This document shows, one piece after another, positions 34,361-42,787 of a DNA stretch of 64,000 nt. Both the position numbers and the translations under genes were made by a program. Position 1 is the first letter of the stretch, and each line of letters opens with the position of its first letter. Source of the DNA: Bizionia myxarmorum. GTDB lineage: Bacteria; Bacteroidota; Bacteroidia; Flavobacteriales; Flavobacteriaceae. Location: contig NZ_VSKK01000002.1 of NCBI RefSeq assembly GCF_008086205.1, forward strand, positions 310,001 to 374,000. The letters are read 5' to 3'. The notes under the pieces were generated by a model. It did not search any database. It saw only the letters and a list, made by a program, of their open reading frames with translations, and had not been told where the DNA came from.

Positions 34361-34933
34361 ATGAAACCAATTAAAAAACTGTTTTTTGCAGCTTTAAGCT
34401 TATCACTTTTTTTAGGTTGTAAAAATGAAAACGCAGAAGGTACGCCAACAGTTGTAGATACCAAGACGGTAACTGAAACATCTGGACGTACAGGACAAGC
34501 CTTTATTGAAGATGATGGCAGTGCGCCATCGGTATTGCAAATTGCCATTGGTTCTCCAGACCACACAACATTAGTGGCTGCTGTTCAAGCTGCACAATTG
34601 GAGAATTCTTTATCTAATGCAGGACCATTAATGGTTTTTGCACCAACAAATGAAGCGTTTGCAGCATTACCAGCTGGAACTGTAGAAGATTTATTAAAGC
34701 CAGAAAATAAAGATGCTTTAGCAAATATTCTAAAATATCATGTAACACCAGGAAACTACTCCAAAGACTTTTTGAAAAAGTTTAAAAAGCTAGGACAAGC
34801 AAACAATCAAGATGTTGCTATAGTTGTAGAAGGTGACGACGTTTATGTAGGAGGTGCAAAAATTATTGCAAGTATTCCTGCAGGAAATGGAATTGTTCAC
34901 GTAGTGGATAAAGTGATATTACCAGCAAACTAA
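34361..34933 (+). CDS. Fasciclin domain lipoprotein of the nos cluster
   Basis: A 190-residue lipoprotein (lipobox LFLGC, Cys about 20) with a FAS1 domain (about 60-190): DHTTLVAAVQAAQL, GPLMVFAPTNEAFAALP, ANILKYHVTPG and GNGIVHVVDKVILP. FAS1 domains mediate adhesion or scaffolding. It lies between the cytochrome and nosZ, an arrangement seen in flavobacterial nos clusters; the role in N2O reduction is undefined, possibly docking of NosZ or its donor. Confidence 0.88.
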   Translation: MKPIKKLFFAALSLSLFLGCKNENAEGTPTVVDTKTVTETSGRTGQAFIEDDGSAPSVLQIAIGSPDHTTLVAAVQAAQLENSLSNAGPLMVFAPTNEAFAALPAGTVEDLLKPENKDALANILKYHVTPGNYSKDFLKKFKKLGQANNQDVAIVVEGDDVYVGGAKIIASIPAGNGIVHVVDKVILPAN

Positions 34934-34965
34934 TTTTAAATCAACTTAATGTAAATAATAGGATA

Positions 34966-36936
34966 ATGAGAAAATCAATTAATATTTTTATCTCAATAAT
35001 TATGGTTGCCGGACTGGTTAGCTGTAATGATGGAGGCCAAAAAAAAGGTAAACGAGGTGCCCAAGGTGGTCTTGCTACCAACGCTGCTGAAAGAGTATAC
35101 GTTGCTCCTGGTGAGCTTGACGAATATTACGCATTTATGTCTGGAGGATTTAGTGGGCAGCTTGCTGTTTACGGATTACCATCAGGTCGTTTATTAAAAG
35201 TACTTCCTGTATTTTCTCAAAATCCAGAAAATGGTTGGGGATATTCTGAAGAAACTAAACCAATGCTTAACACATCTTTCGGTTTTGTGCCTTGGGATGA
35301 TTCGCATCACCCAGACATTTCTCAAACAAATGGTGTTTTGGATGGTCGTTGGGTTTTTATCAATGGTAACAACACGCCACGAATTGCACGTATTGACTTA
35401 AAGAACTTTAAAACTGAAGAAATTTTAGAAATTCCTAACAGTGCTGGTAACCACAGTTCATCTTTTATTACTGAAAATACGGAATATGTAGTTGCAGGTA
35501 CACGTTTCTCTGTGCCAATTCCACAGAAAGATATGTCTATAAAAGACTACAAAGGAAACTTTAAAGGTTCTTTGACTTTTATTAAAGTTGATCAAGAAAC
35601 AGGAAGAATGAATATTAAATTCCAGTTAATGATGCCTGGATTTAACTATGATCTTTCTCACCCAGGACGCGATAAGAGTCACGGTTGGTTCTTCTTTACA
35701 ACATATAACACAGAAGAAGCGCACTCACTTTTAGAAGTAAACGCTTCACAAAACGATAAAGATTTTATTGCTGCCGTAAACTGGAAAGTAATTGAAGAGT
35801 ATGTGAATAATGGTGGAGGAACAAAAGTTCCTGCTAAATATGCACATAACATTTTAGATGAAAACACGCACACTGCTACATCAACTATGTTAGATGAAGT
35901 GTTAACAGTTAACCCAATGGATGTTCCTGGAGCGGTTTATTTCTTACCAACTCCAAAATCTCCACACGGTTGTGATGTTGATCCAACAGGTGAATATATT
36001 GTAGGTAACGGAAAACTTTCTGCTGATTTAACAGTGCACAGTTTTACAAAAATGCTTGATGCTATTGAAAAAAAGAAATTTGATGGTGAAGCTTATGGAA
36101 TTCCAATTTTAAACTTTGAAGATATTTTAGCTGGTGTTGTTAAGCAACCAGGTTTAGGACCATTACATACAGAGTTTGATGATAAAGGAAACGCGTATAC
36201 TACGTTCTTTATCTCTTCTGAAGTTGTAAAATGGAAAGTTGGTACTTGGGAAGTATTAGATCGTCAACCAGTATTCTACTCGGTTGGTCACGGTATGATT
36301 CCTGGAGGAAACTCTCGTAAGCCATTTGGAAAATACTTTATAGCTTTAAACAAAATTACTAAAGACAGATATTTACCAACAGGTCCAGAGCTAACGCAGT
36401 CTGCGCAGTTGTTTGATATTTCAGGTGAAAAGATGGAGCTGTTGTTAGATTTCCCAACTATTGGAGAACCGCATTATGCTGCAGCAATACCGGCAAGTAT
36501 GATTGCTCCAAATTCTAGAAAGATCTATAAATTGGCTGAAAACAAACACCCTTATGCAGCCCTTACAGATGGTGATGTAAAAGTTGTACGTGATGGAAAG
36601 GAAGTTCATATTTACATGAATATGATTCGTAGCCACTTTAATCCAGACAATATTGAAGGTGTTAAAGTAGGAGACAAAGTATTCTTCCACATTACAAACC
36701 ACGAGCAAGATTTTGATGTACCTCACGGTTTTGCAGTAATTGGTGCTAATAATGCTGAATTATTAGTAGTTCCTGGTGCAACAGAAACTTTAGTTTGGGA
36801 ACCAAAACAAGTAGGAGTATGGCCATTCTATTGTACTGACTTCTGTTCTGCACTTCACCAAGAAATGCAAGGTTATGTACGTGTAAGTCCAGCTGATTCA
36901 GATATTGAATTATCTTGGAGTTTAGGTGATGAATAA
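34966..36936 (+). CDS. nosZ: Nitrous oxide reductase, clade II, lipoprotein-type
   Basis: A 656-residue N2O reductase (N2O to N2). The N-terminus is a Sec-type signal with a lipobox (GLVSC, Cys20), not a Tat signal, as in clade II. CuZ ligands are visible as DDSHHPD (His114-115), GNHSSSF, SPHGCDV, GPLHTEF, SVGHGM and GEPHYA. The C-terminal CuA domain has DVPHGFAV and YCTDFCSALHQEMQGY, providing the His, two Cys, His and Met ligands. The set of copper ligands looks complete, so the enzyme should be active. It is preceded by its presumed donor cytochrome and followed by accessory genes. Confidence 0.96.
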   Translation: MRKSINIFISIIMVAGLVSCNDGGQKKGKRGAQGGLATNAAERVYVAPGELDEYYAFMSGGFSGQLAVYGLPSGRLLKVLPVFSQNPENGWGYSEETKPMLNTSFGFVPWDDSHHPDISQTNGVLDGRWVFINGNNTPRIARIDLKNFKTEEILEIPNSAGNHSSSFITENTEYVVAGTRFSVPIPQKDMSIKDYKGNFKGSLTFIKVDQETGRMNIKFQLMMPGFNYDLSHPGRDKSHGWFFFTTYNTEEAHSLLEVNASQNDKDFIAAVNWKVIEEYVNNGGGTKVPAKYAHNILDENTHTATSTMLDEVLTVNPMDVPGAVYFLPTPKSPHGCDVDPTGEYIVGNGKLSADLTVHSFTKMLDAIEKKKFDGEAYGIPILNFEDILAGVVKQPGLGPLHTEFDDKGNAYTTFFISSEVVKWKVGTWEVLDRQPVFYSVGHGMIPGGNSRKPFGKYFIALNKITKDRYLPTGPELTQSAQLFDISGEKMELLLDFPTIGEPHYAAAIPASMIAPNSRKIYKLAENKHPYAALTDGDVKVVRDGKEVHIYMNMIRSHFNPDNIEGVKVGDKVFFHITNHEQDFDVPHGFAVIGANNAELLVVPGATETLVWEPKQVGVWPFYCTDFCSALHQEMQGYVRVSPADSDIELSWSLGDE

Positions 36937-37003
36937 ATAAAATTTAATGCCAATAATTTAAGAGTTTGGAAATTTTGTTTTAGTGTTTATTTCCATACTA
37001 TAA

Positions 37004-37038
37004 GGCGAGAGTTGATTATTTTCACTCTCGCCTTTCTT
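37004..37038 (+). terminator. Terminator-like hairpin after nosZ
   Basis: GGCGAGAGT (37004-37012) pairs perfectly with ACTCTCGCC (37024-37032) and is followed by TTTCTTTT. It lies between nosZ and the next nos gene, so it may cause partial termination or protect the 3' end of the nosZ message. Confidence 0.85.
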
Positions 37039-37083
37039 TTTAAAATGCTATTAACTGAATGGTTAATTTAATTTAAATTTATT

Positions 37084-37707
37084 ATGAAAAAAGCAGGAAT
37101 AATAATGATTATAGGATCACTTTTATTATTAGGGCTCTTTAAATTTCCGCTTTGGAATATCATGCTTGGCGCACCTCAATATCCAGACCCTTTAGGAATG
37201 GACATCTATATTCAGGGAATAGAAGGTGTTCAAGAATTTGATATCCAAAATATTGATGGTCTTAACCACTATATTGGAATGAGAACCATCCCGAAAGTAG
37301 AAGACATGTGGGAGTTTAGGGTATTTCCAGCCGTTGTTGGAATCATGGTAGCACTTGGTGTGATTATCGGTTTACTAGGTTTCTTTGGCAAATTAAGTTA
37401 CAAATGGTTTCTTGGTTGGTTCGTTTTGATGTCTGTACTTGGTATTATGGGAATGTACGATTTTAACTTATGGTTAATAGATTACGGTACAAATTTAGAT
37501 CCTAAAGCTATTATGAAACTTGAAAATCTAGATGGAACACCTATGTCTTACAAACCACCATTATTAGGTTACCAGAAAATGCTTAATTTTGATGTAGATT
37601 CTTGGCCAGGAGCTGGAGCTTATATGATTTTCGCTGGAATGATGCTTACTGTTGTAGCTTTCTTTGTAGGGAAAAGTGCTATTAAAAAGCATATTAATGC
37701 TGCTTAA
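37084..37707 (+). CDS. NosB-like membrane protein of the nos cluster
   Basis: A 207-residue protein with four membrane helices (about 5-25, 87-107, 115-135 and 180-200) and a periplasmic loop after the first helix containing DIQNIDGLNHYIGM. Proteins of this type sit directly after nosZ in clade II clusters, where an integral membrane protein called NosB is found. I assign NosB-likeness by position and topology only. The invariant-looking NHYIGM and a later PGAGAYMIFAG segment may bind a cofactor or copper. Confidence 0.65.
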   Translation: MKKAGIIMIIGSLLLLGLFKFPLWNIMLGAPQYPDPLGMDIYIQGIEGVQEFDIQNIDGLNHYIGMRTIPKVEDMWEFRVFPAVVGIMVALGVIIGLLGFFGKLSYKWFLGWFVLMSVLGIMGMYDFNLWLIDYGTNLDPKAIMKLENLDGTPMSYKPPLLGYQKMLNFDVDSWPGAGAYMIFAGMMLTVVAFFVGKSAIKKHINAA

Positions 37708-37808
37708 ATTTATTTTGAATTTAACTTTAAGATCCAAAGGAAAAGTGACGATGACGACTTTCCTTTACTAAATTGAAAATTGATACTCAAATATTAAACT
37801 ATAATCAG

Positions 37809-38243
37809 ATGAAACAGTTTCTTTTTCTGGGCGTTATAAGCCTTTTATTCACCTCTTGTAATGTGAGTCCGCAGCCCATAAATTATGGGTCGGATGCTTG
37901 CAATTTCTGCGATATGACTATTGTAGACAAGCAACATGCTTCGCAATTGGTTACATCAAAAGGGAAGGCTTATAAATATGATGCTATTGAATGTATGGTG
38001 CATTCCTTACAAGATAAGTTTCCAGATACAGAAATGGCGTATTATCTAGTAGCGGATTTCCACCAACCAGGTGAATTGATTGATGCCACCAAAGCTTCTT
38101 TTTTGGTGAGTAAGAAATTACAGAGCCCCATGGGAGAAAATCTATCCGCCTTCTTAAATCAAGAATTAGGAAAGAAAGCGCAAAAAGAATTTACTGGCGA
38201 TATATTCTCTTGGAAAGAAATTCAGGATTATCTAAAATTATAA
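37809..38243 (+). CDS. nosL: NosL copper chaperone lipoprotein
   Basis: A 144-residue lipoprotein (ATG at 37809; lipobox LFTSC, Cys about 17). The NosL signature CNFCDM (about 31-36) provides the copper ligands, and the segment KYDAIECMVHSL is also typical. NosL delivers Cu(I) for assembly of the CuZ centre of NosZ. An upstream non-ATG start would add 12 residues and spoil the signal peptide. A terminator-like hairpin follows. Confidence 0.92.
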   Translation: MKQFLFLGVISLLFTSCNVSPQPINYGSDACNFCDMTIVDKQHASQLVTSKGKAYKYDAIECMVHSLQDKFPDTEMAYYLVADFHQPGELIDATKASFLVSKKLQSPMGENLSAFLNQELGKKAQKEFTGDIFSWKEIQDYLKL

Positions 38244-38256
38244 TATTAAAAAATGG

Positions 38257-38310
38257 CTTCAGCATTTTCTAACGGACTAAAATCCTTTTAAGATTTGCTG
38301 AAGTTTTTTT
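38257..38310 (+). terminator. Terminator-like hairpin after nosL
   Basis: CTTCAGCA (38257-38264) pairs with TGCTGAAG (38296-38303), followed by T7. The 31-base loop contains a smaller AAATC/GATTT hairpin. Expression of nosDFY may therefore be lower than that of nosZ or have its own promoter. Confidence 0.75.
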
Positions 38311-38451
38311 ATTGCATTCCTAAATAAATGGGTTAGTTGGATGTGATTTTTATGAATTTCAAGTCTCGAAATTTTATTAAAATCTGTATCTTCAGCTTTT
38401 TAAATCATCTCTTATGAGAATGACTTTATATTGATAAATTTTGACATCATT

Positions 38452-39705
38452 TTGAAAAATAAACACTACATATTCTTCTTCTTAACACTCTTGTTTTCCA
38501 TTACAAACTTGTGGTCTAGTACTATTACTGTTTGTGCCACTTGTTCAGTTAAAACAATACAACAAGCTCTTGATCTTGCGCAAGATGGTGATACCATTAT
38601 GGTGAAAAAAGGAATTTATAAAGAGGCGAATTTAAAAATTAATAAAAGTATTACGCTTATAGGTGAAGGTCTTCCAACTATAGATGGCGAAGCAAAAGGA
38701 GAAATTATAACTATAGGCGCAGACAACGTAACGCTTGATGGTTTTAAAATTATAAATGTAGGCGTAAGCTATACAACAGACTATGCAGCTGTACGGGTTG
38801 TAAATAGTGAAGGTTATACCATTCAGAACTTGGTGTTGGAGAAACTGTTTTTTGGCATTTATCTTCAAAAATCCAATAATGGTAAAGTCTTGAATAATAA
38901 AGTTCAAGGTGAAGCTGTAACGGAATTTAATTCTGGTAATGCTGTTCATTTATGGTATTGTAAAAATGTGGAAGTCCGCGGAAATGATGCGCGAAATGTT
39001 CGTGATGGTATTTATCTTGAATTCTCTGATAATATAACCATAATCGATAATTTTAGTAAAGACAATGTGCGTTACGGCCTTCATTTTATGTTTAGTAATA
39101 ATAACACGGTTGTCAATAATGTATTTGAAAGTAATGGTGCTGGAATAGCTCTAATGTTTTCAAAATTTATGCATGTTGAAAATAACGTTATTAAGAAAAA
39201 CTGGGGAAGCGCAGCTTACGGTTTACTCTTAAAAGAAGTGACGGACGTGACACTAAAAAACAACATATTTATGGAAAACACGGTTGGAATTACGGTGGAA
39301 GGAAGTAACCGTTTAATATACAGCCACAACAATTTTACAAGTAATGGCTACGCTATTAGGGTGAAAGGTGCGTGCTACGATAACCAAATTATAGATAACA
39401 ATTTTCTTTATAATTCTTTTGATATTTCCTACAACGGTAGAATTAACGATAATAAATTTGATAACAATTTCTGGAGTAATTACACCGGTTATGATTTGGA
39501 CAAAGACGGCATCGGCGATGTCCCATACCGACCCGTGAAATTGTTTTCTTATATAGTAAATAGAACCCCAGAGACTATAATTTTATTGCGAAGTCTATTT
39601 ATTGATCTGATAGATTTTTCAGAAAAAGTGTCTCCAGTATTTACACCAGACGATTTAATGGATGAAAATCCAAGAATGAAACGCATTGAGCATGATAGAA
39701 ATTAA
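38452..39705 (+). CDS. nosD: NosD, periplasmic copper-site maturation protein
   Basis: A 417-residue NosD: signal peptide (about 1-22, FFFLTLLFSITNLWSS) and a right-handed beta-helix (CASH/NosD repeats such as NGKVLNNKVQGEA, SDNITIIDNF, SNNNTVVNNVF). NosD works with NosF and NosY in CuZ/sulfur delivery. No ATG is available in frame before the signal peptide; TTG at 38452 (or 38431) must serve as start. The nearby ATGs at 38414 and 38420 are in another frame and hit a stop. Confidence 0.9.
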   Translation: MKNKHYIFFFLTLLFSITNLWSSTITVCATCSVKTIQQALDLAQDGDTIMVKKGIYKEANLKINKSITLIGEGLPTIDGEAKGEIITIGADNVTLDGFKIINVGVSYTTDYAAVRVVNSEGYTIQNLVLEKLFFGIYLQKSNNGKVLNNKVQGEAVTEFNSGNAVHLWYCKNVEVRGNDARNVRDGIYLEFSDNITIIDNFSKDNVRYGLHFMFSNNNTVVNNVFESNGAGIALMFSKFMHVENNVIKKNWGSAAYGLLLKEVTDVTLKNNIFMENTVGITVEGSNRLIYSHNNFTSNGYAIRVKGACYDNQIIDNNFLYNSFDISYNGRINDNKFDNNFWSNYTGYDLDKDGIGDVPYRPVKLFSYIVNRTPETIILLRSLFIDLIDFSEKVSPVFTPDDLMDENPRMKRIEHDRN

Positions 39706-40399
39706 GAATTTATATAAAAAATTTGGTAAAAACGAGGTTTTAAGTGGTCTTGATTTACAAATTGGAGAAGGTGGCATTTTTGCGGTATTAGGACCAAATG
39801 GCTCTGGCAAAACAACGCTTATAAAATGTTTATTAGGCATGGTTATTCCAAATAAAGGATCTATTTCCGTATTAGGCGAAAACGTAAAAAGTGGTTCCAA
39901 TTACAGACATAAAATAGATTATTTACCTCAAATTGCTAATTTCCCAAACAACTTAAAAGTAAAGGAATTAATTACCATGATTAAAGATTTACGTGGTAAA
40001 ACCAACTTGGATGAGGAATTAATCAGCTTATTTAAATTAGAACCTTTCTTAGATAAAAAATTAGGCCAACTTTCTGGAGGTACCAAACAAAAAGTAAACC
40101 TGGTGTTAACGTTTATGTTTGACAGTCCTTTGGTAATTTTAGATGAGCCAACGTCAGGCTTGGATCCTATTTCTTTATTACGCCTAAAGAAACTTATCCA
40201 AGCTGAAAAAGCAAAAGGCAAGACTATTTTAATTACATCACATATTATGAGTTTTGTTGAAGAGATTTCAGATGAAATCGTTTTCCTATTAGAAGGTAAA
40301 ATATACTTTAAAGGAACCATTACAGAGCTTAAAGACAAGACCAATCAACCGGATTTCGAACACGCTATCGCATCCATATTAACCGACAACCATGCTTAA
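39692..40399 (+). CDS. nosF: NosF, ABC transporter ATP-binding protein
   Basis: A 235-residue ABC ATPase: Walker A GPNGSGKTT (about 33-41), Q-loop PQ, signature LSGGTKQK, Walker B LVILDEP and switch His in ITSHIM. It energises the NosFY complex used for NosZ copper-site maturation. The ATG at 39692 overlaps the end of nosD by 14 bases; a TTG two codons earlier is less likely. Confidence 0.92.
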   Translation: MIEIKNLYKKFGKNEVLSGLDLQIGEGGIFAVLGPNGSGKTTLIKCLLGMVIPNKGSISVLGENVKSGSNYRHKIDYLPQIANFPNNLKVKELITMIKDLRGKTNLDEELISLFKLEPFLDKKLGQLSGGTKQKVNLVLTFMFDSPLVILDEPTSGLDPISLLRLKKLIQAEKAKGKTILITSHIMSFVEEISDEIVFLLEGKIYFKGTITELKDKTNQPDFEHAIASILTDNHA

Positions 40400-41174
40400 A
40401 ATATTAAAATATAGTTTTTACGATTTAATGCGAAGCCGTTGGAGTTACGTGTATTTTGCATTTTACTTATTATTAGGTGTGGTATTATTGTTTTTAAACA
40501 ATGATTTATCCAAAGCTGTTATCACGCTCATGAATGTCATTATTGTTTTAGTACCCTTAATAGGAACCATTTTTGGTGTCATGTATTATTACAGTTCTAA
40601 AGAATTTACAGAACTCTTGTTAGCGCAGCCTTTAAAACGCTCTTCCATTTTTTTAGGTCAGTATTTGGGAGTGGCCATTTCCTTGTCCATGAGTTTAATT
40701 TTAGGATTGGGAATTCCGTTTATTTTTTACGGTTTATTCATGTCTAATGCTATTTGGGATTTTTCTTTACTACTAATAACAGGAACATTTTTAACCTTTA
40801 TTTTCACGGCTTTGGCTTTTAATATTGCTTTATCTAATGAAAATAGAATCAAAGGTTTTGGATATGCTATTTTGTTATGGTTGTTTCTAGCCATTATTTA
40901 TGATGGGATATTCTTAATGTCTCTTATTATTTTTGAAGATTATCCTTTAGATAAACTGTCTTTAATAGGTACCATGCTAAACCCTATAGATTTATCAAGA
41001 ACTTTAATCCTACTAAAGTTGGACATTTCTGCTCTGCTGGGTTATACTGGCGCCGTATTCAAACAGTTTTTTGGAACCAGTATCGGTTTAATCGTTTCTT
41101 TCTTTGCTTTAACATTATGGGTGCTTTTACCAGTATTACGTATAGTTTTTAAAGCAAAGAGAAAGGATTTTTAA
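40392..41174 (+). CDS. nosY: NosY, ABC transporter permease
   Basis: A 260-residue membrane protein with six helices (about 17-35, 45-65, 93-118, 125-147, 158-180, 230-250), typical of the NosY/ABC-2 permease family. It overlaps nosF by 8 bases and forms the membrane half of the NosFY transporter. It is the last nos gene; an FNR-type box for the next gene starts about 80 bases later. Confidence 0.9.
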   Translation: MLKILKYSFYDLMRSRWSYVYFAFYLLLGVVLLFLNNDLSKAVITLMNVIIVLVPLIGTIFGVMYYYSSKEFTELLLAQPLKRSSIFLGQYLGVAISLSMSLILGLGIPFIFYGLFMSNAIWDFSLLLITGTFLTFIFTALAFNIALSNENRIKGFGYAILLWLFLAIIYDGIFLMSLIIFEDYPLDKLSLIGTMLNPIDLSRTLILLKLDISALLGYTGAVFKQFFGTSIGLIVSFFALTLWVLLPVLRIVFKAKRKDF

Positions 41175-41252
41175 GAAGAAATTGAAGTTGCTTATACCAA
41201 CATGACGCAACTTATTCAAGCCTATTTTGAACGCTTTAAAATAAAACAAAAT

Positions 41253-41266
41253 CTGATTTTTATCAT
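41253..41266 (+). promoter_or_regulatory. FNR-type box in front of the CNGKC protein gene
   Basis: CTGATTTTTATCAT contains TGAT-N4-ATCA. The centre is 29.5 bases before TAAATTTG at 41289, the same geometry as at hemN and the nos operon. Confidence 0.8.
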
Positions 41267-41288
41267 GTTTATTTCAGTAATGGTTTCT

Positions 41289-41296
41289 TAAATTTG
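41289..41296 (+). promoter_or_regulatory. -7 element directly in front of the CNGKC gene
   Basis: TAAATTTG matches TAnnTTTG and ends only four bases before the ATG at 41301, which places the transcription start at or very near that ATG and implies a leaderless message. Confidence 0.7.
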
Positions 41297-41300
41297 TATT

Positions 41301-41699
41301 ATGATTAAGACCTTTTCACATATTATAACCGCCCATGTGCTCGCCATTATTCTTTTGGCTCATAACATTAATACCTTGGTTATAGTTAGTGATTTTGTTA
41401 TGAATCAAGATTTTATTGCTAAAACACTTTGTATTCAAAAAGATGATCAACAAGGTTGTAATGGAAAATGTCACTTAAAAACCCAATTGGCAAAAAATGA
41501 AACTGGAACCGACGGGAAATCACCTATTCAAAACACTATAAAGCGTCAATCTTTAGATGTCTTTTATGTTTCGGAAATTAATACGATTTCAAAAGAATTT
41601 CAACTAAACATAAATTCAGTAAATACTTTTTACACCTATACACCAAAACTCTGTAAGCAAGCTTTGTTTGTAGAAACGCCACCTCCCGATTTTAGTTAA
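41301..41699 (+). CDS. Small membrane/exported protein with CNGKC motif, copper-linked by context
   Basis: A 132-residue protein with a hydrophobic N-terminus (about 8-34) that is a membrane anchor or signal, then a Cys-containing segment LCIQKDDQQGCNGKCHLKTQ (Cys at about 44, 53 and 57). Similar small proteins accompany copper-type TonB receptors in Bacteroidota, but no function is established. It starts the unit that includes the Met/His-rich lipoprotein and the OprC-like receptor and carries an FNR box. A role in copper handling is inferred. Confidence 0.65.
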   Translation: MIKTFSHIITAHVLAIILLAHNINTLVIVSDFVMNQDFIAKTLCIQKDDQQGCNGKCHLKTQLAKNETGTDGKSPIQNTIKRQSLDVFYVSEINTISKEFQLNINSVNTFYTYTPKLCKQALFVETPPPDFS

Positions 41700-41865
41700 A
41701 TTTTTCGTTTAAAAATAATTAGTTTTTATCATTTTCTGCCTTCAAATGAATGCGCAGACTAGATTTTTACAGTCACTTTTAGCATATTTAACACGCCAAA
41801 CAGATTTATATAATCCCGTTCAGCAGATGCTATCTGTATTTTAAAAACATCATAAAACAATAAAA

Positions 41866-42717
41866 ATGAAACTAAAATATATTTTACCAATCTTACTTAT
41901 TTCCATTTTCACAACAGCCTGTTCTGAAGACGATATTAACGATATAGTGCCAATAGTTAGCGAAATTGAAGGTCTAACTAAAGTTCAAGAACTTTCAAAC
42001 GCAACCCATACCATAGAATTATTTAATGATTCCGGCCGTTTTTACACCGGTTATAATACCATTAGTATTCGTATTAAAGATAATGCTACTAATAGCTTTG
42101 TTGAAAATGCCACTATTAACTGGATGCCTGTTATGCAAATGCCTACTATGGCACATTCTTGCCCTAAAACCAATCCAACTAAAGCGTCAGGAAAGGATAC
42201 CGTTTATACTGGAAATATAATTTACCAAATGGCTATGGAAGATGGTTCAGGTTGGTCATTAACTGTAAATTACACCATTGATGAGGTGGAGTATTCAGTA
42301 ACGAATGACATTACCGTGATGCAAAATGATGATCAAAATGTCGCTAGTTTTATGGGAAGTGATGACAAGCGTTATATTGTTGCCATGGTGAAACCGTTAA
42401 AACCAATTATTGGAAATAATGAATTGGTAGTAGGAGTTTATCAAATGGAAACGATGATGTCTTTTCCAGTTGTTGAAAATTTCTCATTAAAATTGGATCC
42501 AAGAATGCCTGGAATGGGTAATCATAGTTCACCAAATAATACGGATTTAACGTACAATTCTTCAGATAAATTATACCATGCCAATTTATCATTAACCATG
42601 ACGGGTTATTGGGTATTAAATCTGCAATTACTAAACGGAGAAGGGACTGTTCTTAAAGGAGAATCGGTAACTACAGACAACGTTCAAAGTAGTTTATATC
42701 TTGAATTAGAATTTTAA
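41866..42717 (+). CDS. Met/His-rich lipoprotein, probably copper-binding
   Basis: A 283-residue lipoprotein (lipobox FTTAC, Cys about 19) that appears to contain two beta-sandwich domains of the YtkA/FixH-like type (about 45-150 and 165-283). Candidate metal-binding segments are WMPVMQMPTMAHSCP (about 86-100) and RMPGMGNHSSP (about 213-223), both in equivalent places of the domains. It precedes the OprC-like receptor, so copper capture at the cell surface or periplasm is a reasonable inference. The domain call is moderate. Confidence 0.65.
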   Translation: MKLKYILPILLISIFTTACSEDDINDIVPIVSEIEGLTKVQELSNATHTIELFNDSGRFYTGYNTISIRIKDNATNSFVENATINWMPVMQMPTMAHSCPKTNPTKASGKDTVYTGNIIYQMAMEDGSGWSLTVNYTIDEVEYSVTNDITVMQNDDQNVASFMGSDDKRYIVAMVKPLKPIIGNNELVVGVYQMETMMSFPVVENFSLKLDPRMPGMGNHSSPNNTDLTYNSSDKLYHANLSLTMTGYWVLNLQLLNGEGTVLKGESVTTDNVQSSLYLELEF

Positions 42718-42728
42718 TCTTATCAAGC

Positions 42729-42767
42729 ATCTGCGGATGGTTTTCTAAATATGAGCTATCCGCAGAT
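42729..42767 (+). terminator. Hairpin between the lipoprotein and receptor genes
   Basis: ATCTGCGGAT (42729-42738) pairs perfectly with ATCCGCAGAT (42758-42767). Only a short T-rich stretch follows, so it is a weak terminator or attenuator within the operon. Confidence 0.65.
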
Positions 42768-42787
42768 TTCTTAAAAATTCTTCAGCT

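Noticed and set aside
38414-38451. Frameshift or pseudogene at the start of nosD
   Set aside because: The rest of NosD is full-length and intact, so a TTG start is the simpler explanation; a sequencing error remains possible.
41175-41288. Short open frame after nosY (about 37 codons) as a gene or nosY remnant
   Set aside because: It contains the FNR box and promoter of the next gene, has no recognisable motif, and its frame continuity with nosY is most likely chance.
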